A stretch of DNA of 64,000 bases from Sphingopyxis sp. MSC1_008 (GTDB lineage Bacteria; Pseudomonadota; Alphaproteobacteria; Sphingomonadales; Sphingomonadaceae): the NCBI RefSeq assembly GCF_023197165.1, contig NZ_JALPRD010000003.1:186001-250000 (forward strand). The letters are read 5' to 3'. Below are positions 8,559-17,975 of the stretch, one piece after another. The translations under genes were made by a program, and so were the position numbers. The notes beneath the pieces were generated by a model. It was given only the letters and a program-made list of their open reading frames with translations, had not been told where the DNA came from and searched no databases. Each line of letters starts with the position of its first letter. Position 1 is the first letter of the stretch.

Positions 8559-9170
8559 ATGCAGCAGTCCGTCCTCCCGTTCCAGCCGACGCGGCGCGCC
8601 TTCCTTGGCGCGGTGCTCGCATTCGGCGTGTCGGGCGAGGCGATGGCGCTCACCAATGCGCAGCGGCTGGTCACCGCAGCGCGGCGGCAGGTCGGCGTGA
8701 CGCTGTCCTATGATCCGGCCTATACGGTGCTGCGTTTCCCGAACGGCGATGTCGATCGCGCCAAGGGCGTGTGCACCGACGTCGTGATCCGCGCCTTCCG
8801 CGATGCGCTGGGTGCCGATCTGCAGGCCCTTGTAAACACCGACATGCGCGCCAATTTTGGAGCCTATCCCAAAAACTGGGGGCTCGGCCGCCCCGACCGC
8901 AACATCGACCATCGCCGCGTGCCCAATCTCGCGACCTACTGGCGGCGGCAGGGAGCATCGCTCCCCGTCACCGACAACCCCGCCGACTGGCGCCCGGGCG
9001 ACATCTTCACGCAGATGGTCGGCGGCGGCCTGCCGCACACCGGCATCGTATCCGACCGCAAGGATACGACCGGCGTGCCGCTCGTCCTCCACAATATCGG
9101 GGGTGGGACGCGCGAGGAGGATGCGCTGTTCGACCACAAGCTGACCGGCCATTTCCGCTGGAAAGTCTGA
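8559..9170 (+). CDS. DUF1287 exported protein
   Basis: About 203 residues with an N-terminal export signal containing twin arginines (TRRAFLGAVLAFG). The body matches the DUF1287 family: VTAARRQVGVTLSYDPAY, KGVCTDVVIRAFRD with a conserved Cys and Asp, a PKNWGLGRPDRNIDHRRVPNL segment, and GDIFTQMVGGGLPHTGIV. The conserved Cys and late His are reminiscent of NlpC/P60-like cysteine hydrolases, an inference from motif order only. The ATG at 8559 gives a clean signal peptide; an upstream TTG at 8541 would overlap the rplS terminator. Confidence 0.82.
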   Translation: MQQSVLPFQPTRRAFLGAVLAFGVSGEAMALTNAQRLVTAARRQVGVTLSYDPAYTVLRFPNGDVDRAKGVCTDVVIRAFRDALGADLQALVNTDMRANFGAYPKNWGLGRPDRNIDHRRVPNLATYWRRQGASLPVTDNPADWRPGDIFTQMVGGGLPHTGIVSDRKDTTGVPLVLHNIGGGTREEDALFDHKLTGHFRWKV

Positions 9171-9217
9171 ATTACCGAAACATTTTCAACCGAGTTCTTG
9201 CCTTGAGGAGTGAGTAA

Positions 9218-10243
9218 ATGGGTTATCGTATCGTTGTCGCCGGAGCCACGGGCAATGTCGGGCGCGAAGTGCTCGCCATTCTCGCCGAGCGCGAATTTCC
9301 GATCGACGAACTGGCAGCGGTTGCATCGTCGCGCAGCCAGGGCACCGACGTCGAAATCGGCGACAGCGGCCGCACCGTCAAATGCCAGAACATCGACAAC
9401 TTCGACTGGACCGGCTGGGACATGGCGATCTTCGCGATCGGCAGCGATGCGACGGCGATCCATGCGCCGAAGGCCGCCGCCGCCGGCTGCGTCGTGATCG
9501 ACAATTCGTCGCTCTACCGCATGGACCCCGATGTGCCGCTGATCGTGCCCGAGGTGAACCCCGACGCGATCGACGGTTATAAAAAGCGCAACATCATTGC
9601 GAACCCGAACTGCTCGACCGCGCAGATGGTCGTCGCGCTGAAGCCGCTGCACGACGCCGCGAAGATCAAGCGCGTCGTCGTCTCGACCTATCAGTCGGTG
9701 TCGGGCGCGGGCAAGTCGGGCATGGACGAGCTGTGGAACCAGACGCGCCAGATCTTCGTCGGCGACGAAAAGGACGTGCAGAAGTTCACCAAGCAGATCG
9801 CCTTCAACGTCATCCCGCACATCGACAAATTCCTCGACGACGGATCGACGAAGGAAGAGTGGAAGATGGTCGTCGAAACGAAGAAGATCCTCGATCCGAA
9901 GATCAAGGTCACTGCGACCTGCGTCCGCGTTCCGGTCTTCGTCGGCCACTCCGAAGCGATCAACATCGAGATGGAAGACGAGCTGTCGGCCGAGGACGCC
10001 CAGCGCATCCTGCGCGAAGCCCCTGGCGTCGTGCTCCACGACAAGCGTGAGGATGGCGGTTACATCACCCCCGTCGAATGCGTCGGCGACTTCGCGACCT
10101 TCGTGTCGCGCGTCCGCGAAGACCCGACGGTCGAAAACGGCCTCAACCTCTGGTGCGTCAGCGATAACTTGCGCAAGGGCGCGGCGCTGAACGCGGTGCA
10201 GATCGCCGAACTGCTGGGGCGGCGGCACCTCAAGAAGGGCTGA
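9218..10243 (+). CDS. asd: Aspartate-semialdehyde dehydrogenase
   Basis: Reduces aspartyl phosphate to aspartate semialdehyde with NADPH, feeding Lys, diaminopimelate, Met and Thr synthesis. The N-terminal dinucleotide fold begins YRIVVAGATGNVGREVL. The catalytic Cys132 lies in NPNCSTAQ, and the 341-residue length is standard. GAGGAGTGAGTAA precedes the ATG at 9218. It stands alone, followed by the repeat at 10252-10385. Confidence 0.97.
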   Translation: MGYRIVVAGATGNVGREVLAILAEREFPIDELAAVASSRSQGTDVEIGDSGRTVKCQNIDNFDWTGWDMAIFAIGSDATAIHAPKAAAAGCVVIDNSSLYRMDPDVPLIVPEVNPDAIDGYKKRNIIANPNCSTAQMVVALKPLHDAAKIKRVVVSTYQSVSGAGKSGMDELWNQTRQIFVGDEKDVQKFTKQIAFNVIPHIDKFLDDGSTKEEWKMVVETKKILDPKIKVTATCVRVPVFVGHSEAINIEMEDELSAEDAQRILREAPGVVLHDKREDGGYITPVECVGDFATFVSRVREDPTVENGLNLWCVSDNLRKGAALNAVQIAELLGRRHLKKG

Positions 10244-10251
10244 TTTTTGGT

Positions 10252-10385
10252 TCCTCCCTGTCGCGAAGCGATGGGGAGGGGGACCGCCGCGTAGCGGTGG
10301 TGGAGGGGCCGCGACGGCAGCGCCAAAGCCCCTCCGTCAGCCTCTTCGAGGCTGCCACCTCCCCATGCCTGCGGCACAGGGAGGA
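10252..10385. repeat. Intergenic bipartite palindrome, family C-like
   Basis: TCCTCCCTGTCGCGAAGCGA at the left and its inverted counterpart (CATGCCTGCGGCACAGGGAGGA) at the right enclose further C/G-rich inverted segments (GACCGCCGCGTAGCGGTGGTGGAGGGG against CCCCTCCGTCAGCCTC). It lies just after asd. A related short hairpin occurs at 23694-23726. The family resembles the cccctcc-type elements at 42576 and 54328 in design. Confidence 0.7.
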
Positions 10386-10426
10386 TCGTCTTGGCGATAT
10401 CCAGTCATTCAAGCTATGCCGCTGGC

Positions 10427-11206
10427 ATGACCAGTCCTTACGCCTTCACCCATGCCCTCTGCCGCGCCCCCGCGCGTTCGGCGGTCAAGGGCATCCGCGC
10501 CGACGGCGGCCCCGATCCCGATTTTTACGGCCTCGTCGCTGAGCATGAGGCCTATGTCGCCACGCTGCGCGACCTCGGCCTCGCCGTCGACGTTCTCGAA
10601 CCGCTGGGCGACTTCCCCGACGCGCTGTTCACCGAAGACGTCGCGCTGACCTTCGCCGGCGGCGCGATCTTGCTCCGCCCGGGCGCGCCAAGCCGCGCGG
10701 GCGAAGTCGCGCATATCCGTGACGCCCTTGCTTCGCGCCTCGCGCCCCTGCTCGAAATGACCGGCCCCGGTCATGCCGACGGCGGCGACATCTTGCGCCT
10801 CGCCGACCGTATCATCATCGGCCTCTCGGCGCGCACCGACCGCGCCGGGGCCGAGGAACTCGCGTACAAGCTCGGCACGCTCGGCTATCGCTCCGATATC
10901 GCCGAAACCCCGCCCGGCGTGCTCCACTTCAAGACCGGTTGCGGGTTGATCGATGAAGGCACGATCCTCGCGGTGCCCGCGCTCGCGGGCTGTCCGCAGT
11001 TCGACGGGCTCGAGGTTGTGACGACCCCGCCCGGCGAAGAACCCGCCGCCAATATCCTGCGCATTCGCGATACCGTCCTCGTCGGCGATCGCTGGCCCGC
11101 GACGCACGCGCTGCTCGCCGCGCGCGGCATTGCGCTCCGTCCGCTGCCGACCGACCAGATCGCGCATATCGACGCGGGGCTCAGCTGCATGTCGCTGCGC
11201 TGGTGA
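10427..11206 (+). CDS. DDAH-like amidinotransferase-fold hydrolase
   Basis: About 259 residues of the dimethylarginine dimethylaminohydrolase/arginine deiminase-related family. The pentein-fold motifs are FPDALFTEDVAL, the catalytic His region GHADGGDILRL, and a catalytic Cys near the C-terminus in SCMSLRW. The likely reaction is hydrolysis of methylated arginine to citrulline and methylamine, but the exact substrate is not proven. I choose the ATG at 10427 (MTSPYAFTHAL). A TTG at 10391 would extend the protein by 12 residues into the repeat. Confidence 0.85.
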   Translation: MTSPYAFTHALCRAPARSAVKGIRADGGPDPDFYGLVAEHEAYVATLRDLGLAVDVLEPLGDFPDALFTEDVALTFAGGAILLRPGAPSRAGEVAHIRDALASRLAPLLEMTGPGHADGGDILRLADRIIIGLSARTDRAGAEELAYKLGTLGYRSDIAETPPGVLHFKTGCGLIDEGTILAVPALAGCPQFDGLEVVTTPPGEEPAANILRIRDTVLVGDRWPATHALLAARGIALRPLPTDQIAHIDAGLSCMSLRW

Positions 11207-11348
11207 CGCATCGAAAATCGCTGTGCTACAATATCTTGCTGCATTAGGTCCTCGGCATGATGAAAGCCCCGACGCCGCGCCCGATACCTGCATTTGCGAG
11301 TGAAGTTAGGCAGTTTTCCGCCATTTCTACCTTGGCGGATTTCGGTCG

Positions 11349-11972
11349 ATGACGGTCGGTCCGGCGCGTCCCGAGACGCAAAAGCGCCTGCTCGGTGCGC
11401 TCCTTGTGCTGCTGCTCGTCGCGCAGATCGACCAGCCTTATCCCGAGGTTGCGCTGCTCCAGCACATCCCGACGATGCTGCTGATCGTCGCCGCGCCCTG
11501 GCTGCTCCGTCGCTGGCCGCTGTCGACCGCCTCGGTCGCGTGCATCGTCGCCTTCATGGCGCTCCACACGCTCGGCGGCCGCTACGCGTACAGCAATGTC
11601 CCCTATGACGACTGGGCGCGCGCGCTGGCGGGCACGAGCCTCTCCGACGCCTTCGGCTGGACGCGCAACCATTATGACCGCCTCGTCCATTTCGCCTTTG
11701 GCGCGCTGTCGGTGATCCCCGTCGCCGAGATCGCAAGGCGGTGGGGCGGGCTCGGCCCGCGCGGCGCGGCCTTTGCCGTGCTTGGTTGGGTCCTGGCCAT
11801 CTCGTGCCTCTACGAAATCTTCGAATGGCTGCTCACCATCGTCGCGGCGGGCGAAACCGCCGACCGCTACAATGGGCAGCAAGGCGACATCTGGGATGCG
11901 CAAAAGGATATGGCGCTTGCGACCCTCGGTGCGATACTGGTGCTCATAATCCCGCGCCGCGACAGGAGATAG
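11349..11972 (+). CDS. DUF2238 (YjdF-like) integral membrane protein
   Basis: 207 residues with several hydrophobic helices (about 13-28, 40-55, 62-78, 117-132, 140-160, 180-195). The conserved block NHYDRLVHFAFGAL and the acidic C-terminal motif NGQQGDIWDAQKDMALATLGA identify the DUF2238/YjdF family of unknown function. The lipoprotein gene starts 2 nt after its stop, so the two genes and the following GFA gene look like one operon. Confidence 0.88.
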   Translation: MTVGPARPETQKRLLGALLVLLLVAQIDQPYPEVALLQHIPTMLLIVAAPWLLRRWPLSTASVACIVAFMALHTLGGRYAYSNVPYDDWARALAGTSLSDAFGWTRNHYDRLVHFAFGALSVIPVAEIARRWGGLGPRGAAFAVLGWVLAISCLYEIFEWLLTIVAAGETADRYNGQQGDIWDAQKDMALATLGAILVLIIPRRDRR

Positions 11973-11974
11973 GT

Positions 11975-12580
11975 ATGCGCAAGTTCATAACCCTCGCGAT
12001 GATCGGCTTGCTAGCTGCGTGCAAGCCCGCCGCCGACAAGGCCCCGGTTGACGCCGACCCTGTCGCGCCGGCGGTGCCTGAGGCGAAGAACGACGGCCCG
12101 AACGCGGCGACCACCGCGGTCAGCCTCGACGGCGAGGGGCTGCGCTTCGTCGACAAGACCAGCGGCAAGGCCAGCCTGCTCGCCTTCGGCGTCCCGCGCG
12201 CGCAGGCGGAAACCGCGCTGGCCAATGTCGCGGGCAAGGAGGACGACCGCAGCACCAATGAGGAATGCGGCGCGGGTTCGATGGAATTCACCCGCTACGA
12301 CGCGATGACGCTCAATTTCCAGGGCGGCAAGTTCGCCGGCTGGTTCCTCGGCAACGAACCCGGCGCCGCGACCTATTCGACGATGAGCGGGATCGCCATC
12401 GGCACGACGCGCGCCAAGGCGGCCGAATCGGTGACGATCGTCGATCTCGAGGACAGCACGCTGGGCGAGGAATTCAGCATCGGCACCGGCGATAATGTCA
12501 TCGGCGGCATGTTCGCCGCGCCCGGCGATGCGGCCAAGATCGACGCGCTGTTCGCGGGCACCAACTGCTTCTTCCGCTGA
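11975..12580 (+). CDS. Predicted lipoprotein of unknown function
   Basis: 201 residues starting at the ATG at 11975, with AGGAGATAGG upstream. The signal peptide ends in a lipobox (GLLAAC), predicting lipid anchoring in the outer or inner membrane facing the periplasm. The mature part starts with a Pro/Ala/Asp linker; two further cysteines (EECGAG and TNCFFR) may form a disulfide. No known domain is recognised. Its last base is the first base of the next start codon (TGATG), indicating coupling to the GFA gene. Confidence 0.75.
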   Translation: MRKFITLAMIGLLAACKPAADKAPVDADPVAPAVPEAKNDGPNAATTAVSLDGEGLRFVDKTSGKASLLAFGVPRAQAETALANVAGKEDDRSTNEECGAGSMEFTRYDAMTLNFQGGKFAGWFLGNEPGAATYSTMSGIAIGTTRAKAAESVTIVDLEDSTLGEEFSIGTGDNVIGGMFAAPGDAAKIDALFAGTNCFFR

Positions 12581-13035
12581 TGCCGACGACGATCACCGGC
12601 GGTTGCCGCTGCGGGCAACTGCGTTACAGCTTCGAGCACGACAGGCCGCTGCTCAACTATTGCTGCCACTGCCTCGATTGCCAGAAATCGACCGCGAGCG
12701 CGTTCGCCGATCAGCTGATCGTATCGACCGACGCGCTGACGCTGACCGGACGGAGCGTGACCTATTCGACCGAGCGCCCATCGGGCGGGACGACGACCAA
12801 CCAGCATTGCCCCGACTGTTTCAGCCGCGTGTGCAGCGCGAACACCGTCTACCCCGCGATGACGATCGTACGCGCCGGCACGCTCGACGATCCGTCGGGG
12901 CTCGAACCCTTCGCACATATGTGGACCAGCCGGAAACGTGGCTGGATCGCGATCGACCCGGTGGTGCCGACCTTCGAGGAAACCCCCGGCCCGGCGGAAT
13001 TTATGCGGCTGGCGATGGCGCGCCGCGCGGGCTGA
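12580..13035 (+). CDS. GFA family (CENP-V/GFA) zinc-binding protein
   Basis: 151 residues of the glutathione-dependent formaldehyde-activating enzyme-like family. Two zinc sites are readable: Cys in GGCRCGQLRY with CCHCLDC, and CPDC after NQH. Family members are mostly uncharacterised, so formaldehyde activation should not be assumed. It is coupled to the lipoprotein gene by a one-base TGATG overlap. A second GFA protein lies at 57449. Confidence 0.88.
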   Translation: MPTTITGGCRCGQLRYSFEHDRPLLNYCCHCLDCQKSTASAFADQLIVSTDALTLTGRSVTYSTERPSGGTTTNQHCPDCFSRVCSANTVYPAMTIVRAGTLDDPSGLEPFAHMWTSRKRGWIAIDPVVPTFEETPGPAEFMRLAMARRAG

Positions 13036-13329
13036 GCGGCCGCCGCTTTCGACCGATCCAAGTCATTCGACATCAGGCGACCGGGCGCTTCGCGGCAATG
13101 CCAATCGCGTCCGGCTCCTCGTTGATCGAACATTCCCATGCGGCCCGGAGGCCTGTGTCTCCGCCTCTGGTGACAACCGCTAACGCGGGATTGAGGCCTT
13201 GCACAGAATGCTTTGAAGGTTTCCGCCCGACTCTATACGGGCACCACATTGGTTGCTTCCATCGCCGCGCGATCGGCGGCCGCGAACAGCCGTTCGTATA
13301 AAGGCAGATCGCCAGGATTTTGAATTACC

Positions 13330-14160
13330 ATGAATTATCGCCATTCCTTCCATGCCGGCAATAGCGCCGATGTCGTAAAGCATAGCCTGCTGATCGCCCT
13401 CGTGCGGGCCTTGCAGCAAAAACAGGGCGCGCTGACCCTGATCGACACCCATGCCGGTTGCGGGCTGTACGACCTTGGCGGCGAGGAGGCGAGGCGCACC
13501 GGCGAGGCCACACAGGGCGTGCTGCGGGCCTTTGCCGACCCGAACCCCTTGCTGGACGACTACCGCGCCGCCGTTCAGGCGGTGAATGCCGGGGGCGAGC
13601 TTCGCTTCTACCCCGGATCGCCGCGATTTCTGGCGCAGCTTCTGCGTCCGCAGGATTTTCTGATCCTGAACGAGAAACATTCCGACGACGCCTATGCCCT
13701 GCGCGGCGCGATGCGCGACACATCCGCCGCCGTGCATCAGCGCGACGCCTACGAGCTTTGGCTGGCAATGCTGCCGCCCCGCACCGCGCGCGGCGTGGTG
13801 GTGGTCGACCCGCCGTACGAGCAGACCGATGAACGCGCACAGATTACCGCCACCCTCGCCGCCGCGCGCCGCAAATGGGCGCATGGCGTGACGGTGGTCT
13901 GGTATCCGCTGAAAGATCGCGCCACGCATGTGCGGTGGAAGCAGCAGTTACGTAAGCTCGGCATCCCGAAATTTCTGGTGGTGGAGCATTGGTTGTACGA
14001 TCGCGATCAGCCCGACATCTATAACGGCGCGGGCCTTTTTATCGTCAACCCGCCATACGCCTTCACGCAGGCGCTGCCGCCTCTGCTGGAAGCTCTGCGC
14101 GCCGCGCTGGCGCCGGAGGGGCATAGGGGAGCGATCACAACCGATTGGCTGGGCGATTAA
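13330..14160 (+). CDS. rlmJ: 23S rRNA (adenine2030-N6)-methyltransferase RlmJ
   Basis: 276-residue Rossmann-fold methyltransferase. The characteristic start is MNYRHSFHAGNSADVVKHSLLIALV; DTHAGCGLYDL is the SAM-binding region, and VVVDPPYEQ is the catalytic D/N-PPY motif. It methylates A2030 of 23S rRNA in E. coli. It stands alone between a 294-bp gap that holds nothing I recognise and a small unknown gene on the other strand. Confidence 0.93.
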   Translation: MNYRHSFHAGNSADVVKHSLLIALVRALQQKQGALTLIDTHAGCGLYDLGGEEARRTGEATQGVLRAFADPNPLLDDYRAAVQAVNAGGELRFYPGSPRFLAQLLRPQDFLILNEKHSDDAYALRGAMRDTSAAVHQRDAYELWLAMLPPRTARGVVVVDPPYEQTDERAQITATLAAARRKWAHGVTVVWYPLKDRATHVRWKQQLRKLGIPKFLVVEHWLYDRDQPDIYNGAGLFIVNPPYAFTQALPPLLEALRAALAPEGHRGAITTDWLGD

Positions 14161-14241
14161 AATAAACCCTCATCTTCCCCTTGTCCAAAAGGAGGAATTG
14201 CAGCGCTTCAGGCTGGATGCGAGTGCTCCAGACGATTGCGC

Positions 14242-14562
14242 TTAGTGGCCGTCGGCATCAACCATGAAGACCGTCGGCTTGCCGCGAGAAGCCGGGTCCC
14301 ATCCTGCCGACAATGCCGCTTGCACCCCCCGCGAGGCTATCGCGTCGTTGATGTGCGAACGCCCCTTCGGCAATCCTTTCAACAGGCGCTTTGGCGTCGG
14401 AAATTCCAGCACGGCTTCGCGTGGCATATCTCTCTGGCGCAAGGCGACCCTCATGCCCCTCCAGCCTTCGGAAGAGGACAGTTGGGGCTCGCTCAGGAGT
14501 TCCCAGTCATATTTGACACCATCGATTTGGACGGTGCCGGCGCAGCCGTGCATGTGAAGCAT
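14242..14562 (-). CDS. Small conserved-looking protein of unknown function
   Basis: 106 residues on the minus strand, with AAGGG 6-7 nt upstream of the ATG at 14562. The composition is soluble and protein-like: a beta-rich start (GTVQIDGVKYDWELLSEPQLS), a middle REAVLEFPTPKRL, a helical stretch with HINDAIASRGVQAAL, and a VDADGH C-terminus. No family is recognised. It is convergent with rlmJ. Confidence 0.6.
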   Translation of the reverse strand: MLHMHGCAGTVQIDGVKYDWELLSEPQLSSSEGWRGMRVALRQRDMPREAVLEFPTPKRLLKGLPKGRSHINDAIASRGVQAALSAGWDPASRGKPTVFMVDADGH

Positions 14563-14688
14563 AGGATGCCCTTAGCATGTTAGACGCAGCGCTCCAGTCG
14601 GTTCACATCAAAGATCGGCTACCGGAACGTTTAGCGGCCAAGACAGCCGCTCCGCGGCGATGATATCGACCGGAAGCTGCCGATAGAG

Positions 14689-14777
14689 ATGTGAACCCCG
14701 GCGAAAGCCGGGGCCCAGAATTCCATGCTAACCTTGCGCTTTTCAGCACTGGGCCCCGGCTTTCGCCGGGGTGCACG
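14689..14777. repeat. Intergenic bipartite palindrome, family B
   Basis: Inverted arms GTG-ACCCCGGCGAAAGCCGGGG (from 14691) and CCCCGGCTTTCGCCGGGGTGCAC (ending at 14776), with about 32 nt between. It has the same sequence design as the element at 41241-41308. It lies just downstream of the emrB-like gene (minus strand), where it could also end transcription. Confidence 0.85.
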
Positions 14778-14812
14778 AGGGGCAGTTCGCAACCCTCAAG
14801 CCGCCACTCCCG

Positions 14813-16402
14813 TTAATGCCCCATATCCGCCGCCGACGCCTTCGGCCCACCCGGCTTCGGCGGGCGTAGCAACAGCACGAGCGGCACCGACGCCAGCGTC
14901 ACCCACATCATCGCCCAAAAATCGTCGATATAGGCGACCATCGCCGCCTGCCGGTTGATCTCGGCATTGACCATCGCCAGCGCCGCGTCGCCCGCAATGC
15001 CGAAGCGGTCGGCGGTCGACGGGTCGAGCAGGGCGACCGAACTGTTGGTGACATGCGCCGCCAGATCCGCGTGGCTCGTCTGGATGTTCGACCCGAGCAG
15101 GGTGGTGACGATCGAGATGCCGACCGACGCCCCAATGCTGCGGAACAGGTTGAGCAGGCTCGATCCATCAGTGCGATATTGCGGCTGGATCGTCGCGAAC
15201 GCCATGGTGTTCAAGGGAATGAAGATCAGCCCCATGCCGAGTCCCTGCACCAGGCCGCTGATGATCACCGGCTGCATCCCCATCGCGAGCGACCAATGGC
15301 TCATCTGCCAGAGCGAGTAAGCGGCGGTGAGCAGGCCGGTGCCGACCAGCCAGCGCGCGTCGATCTTGCCGAGCAACTGCCCCGCAACCCACATGCTCGC
15401 AAGGATCCCGATCCCGCGCAGCGCGAGCGCAACCCCGGTATCGATCACCGGCCAGCCGAACAGATTCTGCAGCATCGGCGGCAGCAGCGCCATCGATGCG
15501 AACATCACGACGCCGATCACGACCATGAAGCCCATCGCGGTGACGAGGTTGCGGTCGGCGAGCATCTTGCGGCTGAACAGCGGCGCGCGCGCGGTGAACA
15601 TATGGACGATGAACATCCACAGGCACGAGACGGCGACGCCCATTTCGATCCAGATTTCGATGCTGTCGAACCAGTCCTGATGCGCGCCGCGGTCGAGCAT
15701 CAGCTGCAATGCGGCGAGCCCTAGCGCGAGCATCGAGAAGCCGAAGAGATCGAAGCGGCGGGTGACGGTTCGCGTCTTGGGCAGCAATGCCCACATCATC
15801 GCAAGCGTGATCAGCCCGACGGGCAGGTTGACGTAGAAGACCCAGCGCCAATTGACGCTTTCGGTCAGCCAGCCGCCCAATATCGGACCCAGGATCGGCC
15901 CGATCATGATCCCCATGCCCCAGATCGACATCGCGCGCGCGTGGCGTTCGGGCGGGTTGATGTCGAGCATCACCGATTGCGACAGCGGCCCGATGAAGGC
16001 GGCGCTGACGCCCTGCAGGAAGCGGAAGGCGACCATCTGCTCCAGCGTCTGTGCGGCGCCGCACGCCATCGACGCGACGATGAAGCCCGCGACCGCGGCC
16101 ATGAACAACTCGCGCCGGCCGATGCGGTCGGCGAGCCAGCCGGTAATCGGCATCGCGACCGCCGAGGCGAGGATATAGCTCGTCAGCACCCACGTCACCG
16201 TCTCGCTCGTCGCGCCCAGCGCCGACTGCATATGCGGGATCGCGACATTGGCGATCGTCGTGTCGAGGATCTGCATGATCGACGCGCCCATCACCGCGAC
16301 CGTCAACAGGCCGCGGTAGCGCACGCGTTCGTGCAGCGGGATGCTGTCGTCGTCAGGGAGCGCCGCGGCGGCGGACCGGCGGGGGAGGGCGTTACTCGCC
16401 AT
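14813..16402 (-). CDS. DHA2-family multidrug MFS transporter, EmrB-like
   Basis: A 529-residue inner-membrane drug:proton antiporter of the 14-helix DHA2 family. It shows MGASIMQILDTTIANVAIPHMQ in helix 1 (motif D1), ITGWLADRIGRRELF (motif A) and GPILGPILGGWLTESVNWRWVFYVNLPVG (motif C and the family signature). The adaptor gene ends 6 nt upstream on the same strand, so MarR-EmrA-EmrB form one operon. With an outer-membrane channel such as TolC it would make a tripartite pump; no such gene is in the window. Confidence 0.93.
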   Translation of the reverse strand: MASNALPRRSAAAALPDDDSIPLHERVRYRGLLTVAVMGASIMQILDTTIANVAIPHMQSALGATSETVTWVLTSYILASAVAMPITGWLADRIGRRELFMAAVAGFIVASMACGAAQTLEQMVAFRFLQGVSAAFIGPLSQSVMLDINPPERHARAMSIWGMGIMIGPILGPILGGWLTESVNWRWVFYVNLPVGLITLAMMWALLPKTRTVTRRFDLFGFSMLALGLAALQLMLDRGAHQDWFDSIEIWIEMGVAVSCLWMFIVHMFTARAPLFSRKMLADRNLVTAMGFMVVIGVVMFASMALLPPMLQNLFGWPVIDTGVALALRGIGILASMWVAGQLLGKIDARWLVGTGLLTAAYSLWQMSHWSLAMGMQPVIISGLVQGLGMGLIFIPLNTMAFATIQPQYRTDGSSLLNLFRSIGASVGISIVTTLLGSNIQTSHADLAAHVTNSSVALLDPSTADRFGIAGDAALAMVNAEINRQAAMVAYIDDFWAMMWVTLASVPLVLLLRPPKPGGPKASAADMGH

Positions 16403-16408
16403 GGAACC

Positions 16409-17521
16409 CTACTTCGTAAACACCCGGACGTCGGCCGACAGCCCCGCAATCATGCCGCGCGCGGGCTTTTCGTCGAAAGCGATGCGGACCGGCACGCGCT
16501 GCGTCACCTTGACCCAGTTGCCGGTGGCATTTTGCGCGGGCAGCACGGAAAATTCGCTGCCGGTGCCGGCACCGATCGTCAGCACATGGCCGCGCACCTT
16601 CACCCCCGGATAGGCGTCGAAGCTGATTTCGGCGCGCTGCCCGACGCGCATGTCGGCGAGGTCGGTTTCCTTGAAATTGGCCTCGACCCACGGATGCGCG
16701 GTGTCAACCAAAGTGACCGCGGGAAGCCCCGCGACCATCATCTGGCCGACCTGCAGACGGTCCGACTGCGCGATGCGTCCCGCGCTCGGCGCGCGGACGG
16801 TCGTGCGGCCGAGGTTCACTTCGGCCTGCGAACGCTGGACGCGCGCCGCCTCGACCTGCGGGTTGATCCCGCTAGATGGACCGGTGGCCAGCTTGGTGCG
16901 CGCTTCGGCGGCGGCGGCTTCGGCCTGGCGCACACTCTCGCGTGCTTGGCCGAGCGCGTGGCGCGATGCATCATAGGCGGCTTTGGTCGTGAAGCCCTTT
17001 TCCATCAGCGCCGCCTGCCGGTCGAAGTTCACTTGCGCGAATTTGACGTCTTCGCGCGCGGCGGCGATGTCGACGCTCGACGTGTTCGCGCTCGCCGACA
17101 GGTTGCCGACCTCGACCTTGGCGGCGTCGATCGCGGCGGTGGCCTGCGCGACGGTCAGCGCATAGGGCTCGCCATCGATGCGGAACAACAGCTGGCCCGC
17201 CGCGACTTGCTGGCCGTCGCGGACCGCGACCTCGGTAATCCGTCCGCCGACTTCGGCCGCGACCGACACCTTGTCCATCTGGACATAGGCGTTGTCGGTC
17301 GACACCGAACCGCCTCTCGTCAGCCACCAGCCGGCGCCGCCCGCGATCAGCAGCGCGGGCACGCCGAACATCAGGATACGCGTGCGCCAGCTCGCCTTGG
17401 GCGCGGCGTCGGCTTCGAGTGCCGGGCTCGGCAAGGGGTCGGCCTTTGGCGCCGCCTTGGGCGGCGCGGCGTTTTCGGCCCTCGGGTTTTTGGCGGGGCG
17501 GGAGGGGGAGAGCTGGTCCAT
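16409..17521 (-). CDS. HlyD/EmrA-family membrane fusion protein
   Basis: 370 residues from the ATG at 17521. There is a short Pro/Ala-rich cytoplasmic N-terminus, one membrane anchor at about 48-68, then VSTDNAYVQMDKVSVAAEVGGR (lipoyl half-motif), a coiled-coil hairpin rich in Ala/Gln/Arg (about 115-220), the second lipoyl half (TVRAPSAGRIAQSDRLQVG), and a beta-barrel domain. It bridges the MFS pump to an outer-membrane channel. The start overlaps the marR stop by one base (TGATG). Confidence 0.92.
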   Translation of the reverse strand: MDQLSPSRPAKNPRAENAAPPKAAPKADPLPSPALEADAAPKASWRTRILMFGVPALLIAGGAGWWLTRGGSVSTDNAYVQMDKVSVAAEVGGRITEVAVRDGQQVAAGQLLFRIDGEPYALTVAQATAAIDAAKVEVGNLSASANTSSVDIAAAREDVKFAQVNFDRQAALMEKGFTTKAAYDASRHALGQARESVRQAEAAAAEARTKLATGPSSGINPQVEAARVQRSQAEVNLGRTTVRAPSAGRIAQSDRLQVGQMMVAGLPAVTLVDTAHPWVEANFKETDLADMRVGQRAEISFDAYPGVKVRGHVLTIGAGTGSEFSVLPAQNATGNWVKVTQRVPVRIAFDEKPARGMIAGLSADVRVFTK

Positions 17522-17967
17522 CAGGCGGTCTCTTTTTCTTTTTGGCAAATGCGGCGGGAGAGGTTGGCGCGAACGCGCTCGACGAGGTCGATGAGCTGGT
17601 CGCGTTCGGCGGCGCTCAGCCCTTCGGTGGCTTCGGCGGTCAGCGCGTCGGCGGTGTGCCGCATCCCCCCGAGCAAGTCGCCTGCGCGGGGGGTCAGATA
17701 GAGCTGCCACGCGCGGCGGTCGGCGGGGTCGGCGCGGCGCTCGACCAGCTCGGCCTCGACCAGCCGGTCGACCATGCGCGACAGCGTGATCGGCTCGACC
17801 TCGATCAGCTCGGCGAGCGGACCCTGCCGGATGCCTTCGTGTCGTTTGAGGTAGGTAATCAGCCGCCATTGCAGCGCGGTGATGCCGCTGCCCTTCGTAC
17901 GCGCGTTGAACGCACGGCGAAACAGCCGCGCGGTGTCGTTCAGCAGAAATCCGATCGTTTCGCTCAT
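17521..17967 (-). CDS. MarR-family repressor of the efflux operon
   Basis: 148-residue winged-helix regulator (GSGITALQWRLITYLKRHEGI, PLAELIEVEPITLSRMVDRLVE recognition helix, and a beta-wing with RRADPADRRAWQLYLT). Ligand-relieved repression of the adjacent pump is the usual role of EmrR-type proteins. A near-perfect 24-bp palindrome at 17976-17999, 9 bp upstream of the start codon, is the probable operator. It is the first gene of the three-gene operon. Confidence 0.93.
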   Translation of the reverse strand: MSETIGFLLNDTARLFRRAFNARTKGSGITALQWRLITYLKRHEGIRQGPLAELIEVEPITLSRMVDRLVEAELVERRADPADRRAWQLYLTPRAGDLLGGMRHTADALTAEATEGLSAAERDQLIDLVERVRANLSRRICQKEKETA

Positions 17968-17975
17968 GGACTATG

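Noticed and set aside
13036..13329. Hidden gene in the gap before rlmJ
   Set aside because: No frame has a start with a ribosome-binding site and protein-like composition, and no hairpin family was recognised.
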